Positions 9,560 to 15,134 of a stretch of DNA of 15,134 bases are shown here, one piece after another. The position numbers and the translations under genes were made by a program. Position 1 is the stretch's first letter. Each line of letters opens with the position of its first letter. A model generated the notes under the pieces. The model ran no database searches, was not told where the DNA came from, and was given only the letters and a program-made list of their open reading frames with translations. Source of the DNA: Pseudomonadota bacterium (GTDB taxonomy: Bacteria; Pseudomonadota; Gammaproteobacteria; Steroidobacterales; Steroidobacteraceae); contig JAKAZP010000013.1 in assembly GCA_021815905.1 (NCBI GenBank), forward strand, positions 1 to 15,134. The letters are read 5' to 3'.

Positions 9560-9566
9560 CCTGCCG

Positions 9567-10454
9567 ATGGCCCTTCCCGTCGGCACGTGCGCGCTGGTCG
9601 GCAGATTCTGGGATCCGCGCGTCGCGGAATCCGCGCACGCATTGCTCGCGCACCTCGTGAGCCGGGACGTCCGGGTGCTCGTCGGCGCGGACTGGCCGGG
9701 AGAGGGACCCGCCGAGGGGTTCGAGAGGCTGCCCGAACTCGAGCTGGCTGCGCGCGCCGATCTCGTGATCGCGATCGGCGGGGATGGCACGCTCCTGTAT
9801 GCCGCCGGCCTCGTCGCCCGCCGCGGCGTACCCCTCCTCGGGATCAACCGGGGACGGCTCGGCTTCCTGACCGACGTCATGCCGGAGGACATGCTCGAGT
9901 GCCTCGACGCGGCCCTCGAGGGGCGCCTCGAGGCGGACCGCCGCCCGCTGCTCGCCGCCTGCCTGCGCAAGGCGGGGGGCGGGGTGGCCGAGGCGCTGGC
10001 CCTCAACGACGTCGTGCTGCAGAAGCTCGCGACCGGCCGGATGCTCGACTTCCAGACGAAGGTCGACGGCCGCTACCTCAACACGCACGCCGGAGACGGC
10101 ATCGTCATCGCGAGCGCCACGGGGTCCACGGCCTACTCGCTCTCCTGCGGCGGCCCGATCATCGAGCCGCACCTCGATGCGCTCGTCATGGTGCCGATCT
10201 GCCCGCATACCCTCTCCGATCGCCCGATCGTGGTGTCGGCGAACTCGGCGGTGGAGCTCGAGCTGATCGAGCGGCCCGACACGCGGGCCGAGGTCACCTG
10301 CGACGGCGCGATTCTCGGGGAGTTCGCCCCCGGGGACCGGCTCGAAGTGAAGTACGGGGGTGAGCGCGTCACGCTGCTGCATCCTCACGGGTACGACTAC
10401 TTTCGTCTGCTGCGCTCGAAGCTGCGCTGGGGTCGCGGCAGTCCCGAGCGCTGA
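9567..10454 (+). CDS. nadK: NAD kinase
   Basis: Phosphorylates NAD to NADP with ATP, the only route to NADP in most bacteria. It has 295 residues, like the E. coli enzyme. The phosphate-binding motif GGDGT is at 71-75, followed by GINRGRLGFLTD. The NAD-site block ALNDVVLQK carries Asn-Asp where many homologues have Asn-Glu. Next come DGIVIASATGSTAYSLSCGGPI and PICPHTLSDRPIVV, all diagnostic. The ATG at 9567 gives MALPVGTCALVGRF and fits the family; a -10-like element lies immediately upstream. recN starts 6 bases after its stop, so the two are probably cotranscribed. Confidence 0.97.
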   Translation: MALPVGTCALVGRFWDPRVAESAHALLAHLVSRDVRVLVGADWPGEGPAEGFERLPELELAARADLVIAIGGDGTLLYAAGLVARRGVPLLGINRGRLGFLTDVMPEDMLECLDAALEGRLEADRRPLLAACLRKAGGGVAEALALNDVVLQKLATGRMLDFQTKVDGRYLNTHAGDGIVIASATGSTAYSLSCGGPIIEPHLDALVMVPICPHTLSDRPIVVSANSAVELELIERPDTRAEVTCDGAILGEFAPGDRLEVKYGGERVTLLHPHGYDYFRLLRSKLRWGRGSPER

Positions 10455-10460
10455 GCCGCG

Positions 10461-12200
10461 ATGCTCACGTATCTGCAGGTCCGCGACTTCGCGATCATCG
10501 AGGCCACCGAGCTCGAGCTGCGGCCGGGGCTCACGGTGCTCACCGGCGAGACCGGCGCCGGCAAGTCGATCCTGGTGGACGCGCTGCAGCTGCTCGCCGG
10601 CGGCCGCGGCGGGCCGGACATGATCCGCCATGGCGCCGAGCGCGCCGAGATCTCCGGCACCTTCGAGCTGACGGGCAGCGCCGCGGCGCTCAAGCGCTGG
10701 CTCGAGGAGCAGGCGATTCCCGGAGGCGAGGAGCTCATCATCCGCCGCGTCATCTCCGGCGATGGGCGCTCGCGGGCGTGGCTCAACGGGCAGACGGTGC
10801 CGGTGCAGCTGCTGCGCGAGGCCGGCAATGTCCTGATCGACATCCACGGCCAGCACGAATTCCAGTCCCTGACCCGAGGCGCCTCCCAACGGGAGCTGTT
10901 GGACGCCTACGGCAGGCTGGAGCCCCTGTCCGGGCAGGTCGGAATCGCCTACCGCGTCTGGCACGAGATGCTCGAGCGCACCCTCGAGCTCGAAAGCCGT
11001 GCGCGCGACCGGGATGCGCGGCTCGATCTGCTGCGCTATCAGGTCGGGGAGCTCGAAGCCTTGCGGCTCGAGGACGGGGAGACCGAGCGCCTCACCGAGG
11101 AGCGCTCGCGACTGCTCAATCGGGGGCGTCTCGCCGAGGCGGCCCAAACCGCGCTCGCGTTGCTCTACCAGGGCGAGGACAGCAATGCCCACGCCGGCAT
11201 CGGCCGCGCCCTGCAGGCGCTTCGGTCCGGGGCGGCGCTCGACTCCAAGCTCGCCCCGGTCGTCGCCCTGGTCGAGGAGGCGGAAGTTCAGGTGCGCGAG
11301 GCCACGCGCGAGCTCGAGCGCTATGGCGAATCGCTCGAGCTCGACACGACGCGCCAGCACGAGGTCGAGCGGCGGCTCGCCACGATCGAGGAGCTCGCGC
11401 GCAAGCATCACGTGAGCCCCCCCGAGCTCGCCGCGCGGGGCGAGCAGCTCGCCGCGGAGCTCGCCTCGCTCGAGCGCGCCGAGGTCGATCTCGCGGTGCT
11501 GCGCAAGGAGCTCGCCGGAGCGCTTGCGCGCTACCGCGACCAGGCGCAGGAGCTCTCGGCGAAGCGGGGCGCCGCGGCCGAGACTCTCGCCGCCGACATC
11601 ACCGCGCGCATGCAGGCGCTCGGCATGTCAGGGGGCCGGCTCGAGATCGAGGTGGCGCAGATGCGCGCCGCGGAACCGACGCAGTACGGGCTCGATGAGA
11701 TCGAGTTTCGCGTGAGCACCAATCCCGGACAGCCGCCCCGCTCGCTCGTCAAGGTCGCCTCCGGCGGGGAGCTCTCGCGGCTGTCGCTCGCCGTGCAGGT
11801 GGCGAGCAGCGCGACCGAAAGCCGTTGCATGGTCTTCGACGAGGTCGATGCCGGAATCGGCGGCGCGGTGGCGGAGATCGTCGGGCGCGAGCTGCGCTCG
11901 CTCGGGGAGCGGAGCCAGGTGCTCTGCGTGACCCATCTGCCGCAGGTCGCGGCCCACGGTCATCACCATCTGCGCGTCTCGAAATCGAGCGACGGCCGCA
12001 GCACCCGGACCGCCCTCGGCGAGCTCGCCGAGCCGGAGCGCGTCGAAGAGCTGGCGCGGATGCTCGGGGGACTCGATGTCACCGAGAAAGCGCGCGAGCA
12101 TGCACGCGAGATGCTGCAGTCGGCGGCACGCCCTCGGCCGGAGCCGGCCTCCGAAGCGCGCCCGGGCGGCAGGCGGGCGCGGATCTCGCGCACGCGCTAG
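10461..12200 (+). CDS. recN: DNA repair protein RecN (SMC-like ATPase)
   Basis: Double-strand-break repair ATPase of the SMC family. It has 579 residues, slightly longer than E. coli RecN because of a basic Pro/Arg-rich tail (about 550-579). Walker A GETGAGKS is at 29-36, and NVLIDIHGQHEFQSL follows near 125-140. A Glu/Arg-rich coiled coil fills the middle. The ABC signature SGGELS starts at 434 and Walker B CMVFDEVDAGIGG at 456, then VLCVTHLPQVAAHGHHHLRV. It follows nadK by 6 bases. I see no LexA-type operator upstream of nadK or recN, so SOS control is not evident here. Its TAG stop overlaps the convergent fur stop. Confidence 0.97.
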   Translation: MLTYLQVRDFAIIEATELELRPGLTVLTGETGAGKSILVDALQLLAGGRGGPDMIRHGAERAEISGTFELTGSAAALKRWLEEQAIPGGEELIIRRVISGDGRSRAWLNGQTVPVQLLREAGNVLIDIHGQHEFQSLTRGASQRELLDAYGRLEPLSGQVGIAYRVWHEMLERTLELESRARDRDARLDLLRYQVGELEALRLEDGETERLTEERSRLLNRGRLAEAAQTALALLYQGEDSNAHAGIGRALQALRSGAALDSKLAPVVALVEEAEVQVREATRELERYGESLELDTTRQHEVERRLATIEELARKHHVSPPELAARGEQLAAELASLERAEVDLAVLRKELAGALARYRDQAQELSAKRGAAAETLAADITARMQALGMSGGRLEIEVAQMRAAEPTQYGLDEIEFRVSTNPGQPPRSLVKVASGGELSRLSLAVQVASSATESRCMVFDEVDAGIGGAVAEIVGRELRSLGERSQVLCVTHLPQVAAHGHHHLRVSKSSDGRSTRTALGELAEPERVEELARMLGGLDVTEKAREHAREMLQSAARPRPEPASEARPGGRRARISRTR

Positions 12201-12628
12201 AGCGGCTTGCGCCGGTGCACGCAGCCGGGCTTGCGGCAATTGCCGTAGAGAATCAACGAGTGATCGCGAATCGCGAACCCGAGCCGCTGCGCGACCGCCG
12301 TCTGGCGCTCCTCGATGCCCGCGTCCATGAACTCTTCGACGCGGCCGCAGTCGAGGCAGACGATATGATCATGATGCGTGCCCTGGTTGAGCTCGAAGAC
12401 CGCCATGCCGCCCTCGAAGTGGTGCCGCGTGACCAGGCCCGCCGCCTCGAACTGCGTGAGCACCCGGTACACCGTGGCGAGACCGATATCCTCGTTCGAC
12501 TCGAGGAGGGTGCGGTAGATGTCCTCGGCGGAGAGATGCCGGGTGGCGCTGCCCTCGAGAATCTCGAGGATTTTCAGGCGGGGCAGCGTGACCTTCAGGC
12601 CCGCTTTTCGTAGGTCCTTGCCTTCCAC
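12197..12628 (-). CDS. fur: Ferric uptake regulator Fur
   Basis: Iron-responsive repressor that binds Fur boxes when loaded with Fe2+. With GTG at 12628 it is 143 residues and starts MEGKDLRKAGLKVTLPRLKI, the usual N-terminus. GGGGGA lies about 7 bases upstream, which favours this start over the GTG at 12643 that would add MGDDT. The winged-helix recognition segment is GLATVYRVLTQFEAAGLV (about 49-66). Metal-binding residues are His85/86/88 in GTHHDH, Cys91/Cys94 in CLDCG and Cys131/Cys136 in CRKPGC. It is divergent from bamE, as in many relatives. I see no convincing Fur box in the 107-base gap, so autoregulation is not supported. Confidence 0.97.
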   Translation of the reverse strand: MEGKDLRKAGLKVTLPRLKILEILEGSATRHLSAEDIYRTLLESNEDIGLATVYRVLTQFEAAGLVTRHHFEGGMAVFELNQGTHHDHIVCLDCGRVEEFMDAGIEERQTAVAQRLGFAIRDHSLILYGNCRKPGCVHRRKPL

Positions 12629-12735
12629 GGTGTCATCCCCCACGAAGGAAGCCGCGCACGGGATGGGTCGCGGCCGAGTCTCGATCAGGTATGATCGTCC
12701 ACATTATTGCGCATTTTCTCCCCCCACGGACTTCC

Positions 12736-13179
12736 ATGCGACGTAGCCGCACAGAACGCACCACACTCTCCGTAACCCCTGCCACTGCCCCCGGGAGCCG
12801 CGCGCGGCGCCGAAGACCGGCGCTCGCTGCCGCGCTGCTTGCGCTCGCCGTCGGACTGTCGGGCTGCGTCTATCGCATGGACATCCAGCAGGGAAACTAT
12901 CTCGACGGACCGGCCGTGCGGCGGTTGAAGGTGGGGATGACCCGCAAACAGGTGCGCTATCTGCTCGGCACGCCGATGGTCGATGACATCTTCGACCAGG
13001 ATCGGTGGGAGTACGTTTACTACTTCAAGCGCGGCTACGTGCGCAGCCCGGTCGAGAGCCGCGTGGTCGTGTTCTTCCACAGCGGCAAGGTGGATCGGTT
13101 CAGGCTGCAGAACGTGCCGAAAGGCCGTCCGCTGGTGCCCGGCATGCCTTCCTCGGTCAAGAAATTCCCGATCTTCTGA
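12736..13179 (+). CDS. bamE: Outer membrane assembly lipoprotein BamE (SmpA/OmlA)
   Basis: Small lipoprotein of the BAM complex that inserts beta-barrel proteins into the outer membrane. From ATG at 12736 the precursor is 147 residues. An unusually long arginine-rich N-region precedes the hydrophobic stretch ALAAALLALAVG and lipobox LSGC, so the lipidated residue is Cys44. The mature part shows YRMDIQQGNYLD, LKVGMTRKQVRYLLGTPMVDD and DRWEYVYYFKRG, diagnostic of the family. An ATG at 12691 would add 15 residues but falls on a possible -10 box (TATGAT at 12690-12695), so I reject it. The last 23 bases overlap the end of the convergent rnfH gene. Confidence 0.95.
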   Translation: MRRSRTERTTLSVTPATAPGSRARRRRPALAAALLALAVGLSGCVYRMDIQQGNYLDGPAVRRLKVGMTRKQVRYLLGTPMVDDIFDQDRWEYVYYFKRGYVRSPVESRVVVFFHSGKVDRFRLQNVPKGRPLVPGMPSSVKKFPIF

Positions 13180-13456
13180 TGCGCGCCGTCGCGCGGCGCC
13201 GCTCGCGAGGGTCGGCTCTCAAGGGGCGATAGAGCTCGATCCGGTCGCCGTCGGCGGGCACGTCGGTGCGCGCGCGCAGCACGCCGAAGATGCCGACGGG
13301 GGCGCTGTCCCAGGCCACCTCCTCATCCGCGGCCTCCCGGCGCGCCGCCTCGAGGGCATCGGCGATCGTCGCCTCGCGCGCGAGCTCGAGAGTGAGAATG
13401 CGCTGGCGCCGCGGTCCGGCATAGATCACCTCGCAACGCTTGCGCGCCCCGGTCAT
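13157..13456 (-). CDS. rnfH: RnfH family protein (RatB/PasI), ubiquitin-like fold
   Basis: Small protein of the UPF0125/RnfH family, 99 residues, normally found next to ratA; its biochemical role is poorly defined. The core CEVIYAGPRRQRILTLEL, then GIFGVLRARTDVPADGDRIE and LYRPLRADPRERRR, matches the beta-grasp family. The ATG at 13456 overlaps the ratA stop (ATGA), so the pair is probably translationally coupled. The C-terminal extension after PLRADPRERRRA is encoded partly antisense to the end of bamE. It has been described as the antitoxin partner PasI in the pasTI model, but that is debated and nothing in the sequence decides it. Confidence 0.93.
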   Translation of the reverse strand: MTGARKRCEVIYAGPRRQRILTLELAREATIADALEAARREAADEEVAWDSAPVGIFGVLRARTDVPADGDRIELYRPLRADPRERRRATARIRRSGIS

Positions 13457-13908
13457 GACTCGGCCGCGCCCGGAAGCTCCGGATGCGCGCTGCGGCTGCG
13501 CGCGACGAACGCATCGACCAGGGAGCTTGCAGTCTCGGCGAACAGCTGCTCGAAGAGCAGCGCGGACAGGGCGTTCTTGAACGCAAAGCGCATGGTGAGC
13601 TCGACCCGGCAGCCGTCCGCCCCGATGGGCGTCAGCAGCCACTCGCCCTCGAGCATGCGAAACGGGCCGCTCACCAGATGCATGGCGATCCTTCGCTGCG
13701 GCTCGAGCTCGTTGCGCGTGGTGAGCTCTCCGTGCAGCGGCCCTCTCCTCACCCCGATCGTCGCCACGATCTCGCGCTCCGAGCGCGCCTCGACCCGCGC
13801 GTGCGTGCACCACGGCAGAAAGCGCGGATAACTCTCGACGTCGTTGATGAGCGCGAACAGGCGACTCGGCGGCTGGGCGACGAGCGCCGAGCGCTTGACT
13901 TCTCGCAT
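13453..13908 (-). CDS. ratA: RatA/COQ10-family START-domain protein
   Basis: START-fold protein of the RatA/PasT/Coq10 family. Relatives are reported to inhibit 70S ribosome assembly (E. coli RatA) or to bind ubiquinone-related lipids (Coq10); the sequence alone does not choose. It has 151 residues from ATG at 13908. It begins [20 protein letters not shown], followed by [14 protein letters not shown] and [14 protein letters not shown]. The C-terminal helix region is [29 protein letters not shown]. The open frame continues upstream, but the homologous part begins here. A -10-like GACAAT ends 6 bases before the ATG. It is divergent from smpB and coupled to rnfH, the conserved gammaproteobacterial arrangement. 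Confidence 0.94.
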   Translation of the reverse strand: MREVKRSALVAQPPSRLFALINDVESYPRFLPWCTHARVEARSEREIVATIGVRRGPLHGELTTRNELEPQRRIAMHLVSGPFRMLEGEWLLTPIGADGCRVELTMRFAFKNALSALLFEQLFAETASSLVDAFVARSRSAHPELPGAAES

Positions 13909-13914
13909 GCGGGC

Positions 13915-13920
13915 ATTGTC
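13915..13920 (-). promoter_or_regulatory. -10-like box adjacent to ratA start
   Basis: GACAAT on the minus strand is separated from the ratA ATG (13908) by only GCCCGC. It matches the -10 consensus at 4 of 6 positions and has no obvious -35 partner. It is reported because its spacing to the ATG resembles that at smpB and nadK. Confidence 0.28.
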
Positions 13921-13944
13921 CCAAGATCGCCGCCCCGGCGACAA

Positions 13945-13990
13945 GCACGGCGCGGGCCGTGCCGCCGGCATCCCCGACCGTGCCGCCGGC
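13945..13990 (+). repeat. Short hairpin and 13-bp direct repeat between ratA and smpB
   Basis: GCACGGC (13945-13951) pairs with GCCGTGC (13956-13962) around a 4-base loop. Overlapping its right arm, CCGTGCCGCCGGC occurs at 13957-13969 and again at 13978-13990, a 21-base period, about two helical turns. This lies in the middle of the 135-base divergent gap. It could be an operator, or simply low-complexity GC-rich sequence. Confidence 0.4.
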
Positions 13991-14030
13991 CGGCCCGCCG
14001 GAGCCCGGACCCGCGCAGCCGCGGCTCGCC

Positions 14031-14036
14031 TACAAT
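14031..14036 (+). promoter_or_regulatory. -10 box for smpB, start-codon proximal
   Basis: TACAAT (5 of 6 to TATAAT) ends 7 bases before the smpB ATG at 14044, so transcription is expected to start at the A of the ATG. No -35 consensus is visible in the GC-rich sequence upstream and there is no Shine-Dalgarno. Confidence 0.45.
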
Positions 14037-14043
14037 GGCCCCC

Positions 14044-14514
14044 ATGACCGCCAAGACGTCCGAACCCTCCCGGGTCATCGCCGAGAACCGCAAGGCGCGC
14101 TTCGATTACTTCATCGAGGAGCGCTACGAGGCCGGCCTCGCGCTCGAGGGTTGGGAAGTCAAGGCGATGCGCGCCGGACGCGCGCAGCTCAAGGAAGCCT
14201 ACGTGTATCTGCGCGCAGGCGAAGCGTTTCTGATCGGCGCGCACATCTCGCCCCTCCCCTCGACCTCGACGCACGTGACGGCCGATCCCGTGCGCACCCG
14301 CAAGCTCCTGCTGCACCACAGCGAGCTCAATGGGCTCATCGGCGCGGTGGAGCGCAAGGGCTACACCCTGGTCCCGCTCGAGCTTTACTGGAAGAAGGGC
14401 CGCGCCAAGCTCGAGGTCGGACTCGCGAAGGGCAAGAAGCAGCACGACAAGCGCGCGGTGGAGAAAGAGCGCGACTGGCAGCGGGACAAGGCGCGGCTGC
14501 TGAGAAGAGGCTGA
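14044..14514 (+). CDS. smpB: SsrA-binding protein SmpB
   Basis: Binds tmRNA and brings it to stalled ribosomes for trans-translation. It has 156 residues, close to the E. coli length of 160. Diagnostic blocks are [40 protein letters not shown], the loop [20 protein letters not shown] with [10 protein letters not shown], and [20 protein letters not shown]. The basic C-terminal tail [16 protein letters not shown] to KARLLRRG is present. The ATG at 14044 ([10 protein letters not shown]) is preferred over one at 14035, which lies inside the -10 box. The ssrA gene itself is not in the window. It converges on the next gene with 15 bases between the stops and no terminator. Confidence 0.97.
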   Translation: MTAKTSEPSRVIAENRKARFDYFIEERYEAGLALEGWEVKAMRAGRAQLKEAYVYLRAGEAFLIGAHISPLPSTSTHVTADPVRTRKLLLHHSELNGLIGAVERKGYTLVPLELYWKKGRAKLEVGLAKGKKQHDKRAVEKERDWQRDKARLLRRG

Positions 14515-14529
14515 GCGCTCCGCGCCCCC

Positions 14530-15126
14530 TCAGGGCAGATTCATCGAGGTCAACGCCTGCGGCACGGTCTCGAGCGTGACGGACTTGCCGGCGCTCTGAT
14601 AGACCAGGTTCACGGTCATCACCGTGTCGGTGTGGCTGGCGTTGCCGGGCGGTGGATTGGTGTTGTTGAGCATCTGCACGCCGAGGGCGAGGGCGAGGCT
14701 GTTGTCGATCTTCACCTGCAGCGCGAGATTGTCGCCGGTCATGGCATCGCTCGAGCCCGACTCGATGAGCCGCGAGCTCGGAATCTTGCTCGAGGCGGTG
14801 ATCGCGTGCTGATAGTCGAGGGCGGCGTACCGCACCGCTTCCCGCACCACCGGCTGGGGCTTGATGGGGTGCCCGGTGGTCGAGTCCTCGATCCCGCCGG
14901 CGGAGTTGAGCGTGATGATGATCGGCCGCTGGATGCGGTACCCGACGCCGAGCTCGGCGGAAAGCCGCGTCGGCTTCGACTTCACGAAATTGTATCCGAG
15001 GCCGGTCGCAAGGCTCTTCGGGTAGTCGAATCCGCTGAAGAGGTTACGGTCGTAACGGCCGGTCCCGAACCAGAGGCCACGGGCCCCGAAATGGTCCAGG
15101 TGCCGGGGGTGGGCGAGCTCGTGTTG
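14530..15126 (-). CDS. DUF481-like outer-membrane protein, 3' part, upstream frame interrupted
   Basis: Reading back from TGA at 14530, the frame contains RGLWFGTGRYDRNLFSGFDY, LATGLGYNFV, LSAELGVGYRIQRP, YAALDYQHAI, LALQVKIDNSLALALGVQML and DTVMTVNLVYQ. This order matches the C-terminal half of DUF481 (YdiY-like) putative outer-membrane beta-barrels, of unknown function. Two things are odd. An in-frame TAG lies at 15129-15127, with no start codon or signal peptide between it and the recognisable part. The protein also runs about 20 residues past the expected last strand and ends SMNLP rather than with an aromatic residue. It may be a pseudogene, a frameshifted assembly edge, or a divergent member. 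No terminator separates it from smpB. Confidence 0.6.
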   Translation of the reverse strand, partial: QHELAHPRHLDHFGARGLWFGTGRYDRNLFSGFDYPKSLATGLGYNFVKSKPTRLSAELGVGYRIQRPIIITLNSAGGIEDSTTGHPIKPQPVVREAVRYAALDYQHAITASSKIPSSRLIESGSSDAMTGDNLALQVKIDNSLALALGVQMLNNTNPPPGNASHTDTVMTVNLVYQSAGKSVTLETVPQALTSMNLP

Positions 15127-15134
15127 CTACCCTG

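Noticed and set aside
9497..10006. N-terminal extension of hrcA into nadK
   Set aside because: The frame is open, but HrcA homology begins at MTQEGREEQL and the extension is antisense to nadK.
9507..11411. 634-codon minus-strand open frame opposite nadK and recN
   Set aside because: Shadow of two well-identified plus-strand genes.
12629..12735. Fur box between fur and bamE
   Set aside because: The AT-richer patch around 12685-12718 does not match the GATAATGATAATCATTATC pattern well enough on either strand.
13453..13908. A new toxin–antitoxin module (ratA–rnfH)
   Set aside because: This is the ordinary conserved ratA-ratB pair; the toxin–antitoxin interpretation in the literature is disputed and nothing here is novel.

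Overview
The window is a GC-rich piece of bacterial chromosome packed with housekeeping genes. The order smpB–ratA–rnfH(ratB)–bamE–fur–recN–nadK–hrcA–grpE–dnaK–dnaJ–dapB–carA–carB is the arrangement known from Gammaproteobacteria, closest to what I recall from the Xanthomonadales/Nevskiales/Chromatiales side of the class. BamE, Fur, RnfH and RatA also point to Gammaproteobacteria. I saw no phage genes, insertion sequences, CRISPR arrays, rRNA or tRNA.

Layout. Positions 1-9496 are almost entirely minus-strand: hrcA, grpE, dnaK, dnaJ, dapB, carA and carB, which runs off the left edge. This joins the DnaK chaperone machine and the HrcA repressor to lysine/peptidoglycan precursor synthesis (dapB) and carbamoyl phosphate synthesis (carAB). 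A 70-bp divergent gap separates hrcA from the plus-strand pair nadK–recN. recN converges on fur, and the two share overlapping stop codons. fur diverges from bamE; bamE converges on and overlaps the ratA–rnfH pair; ratA diverges from smpB. The right edge holds the 3' part of a minus-strand DUF481-like outer-membrane gene whose frame is interrupted 6 bases from the window end.

The genes themselves are ordinary. The unexplained content is between them. Three related GC-rich stem-loop repeats sit in the carA leader, the dnaK–dnaJ gap and the hrcA–grpE gap, all in the same orientation. The two longer copies keep a three-hairpin plan despite base changes, and each carries a small open frame whose stop overlaps the start codon of the next gene (carA, grpE). 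The carA leader has a good sigma-70 promoter and a hairpin that buries a strong Shine-Dalgarno sequence. At the divergent gaps, -10-like boxes lie so close to the start codons of nadK, smpB, ratA and hrcA that leaderless or nearly leaderless mRNAs are expected. A sigma-32-like promoter precedes dnaK, while no CIRCE operator for HrcA is visible. I see no obvious new multigene system here; the repeat/leader elements are the best candidates for something undescribed.
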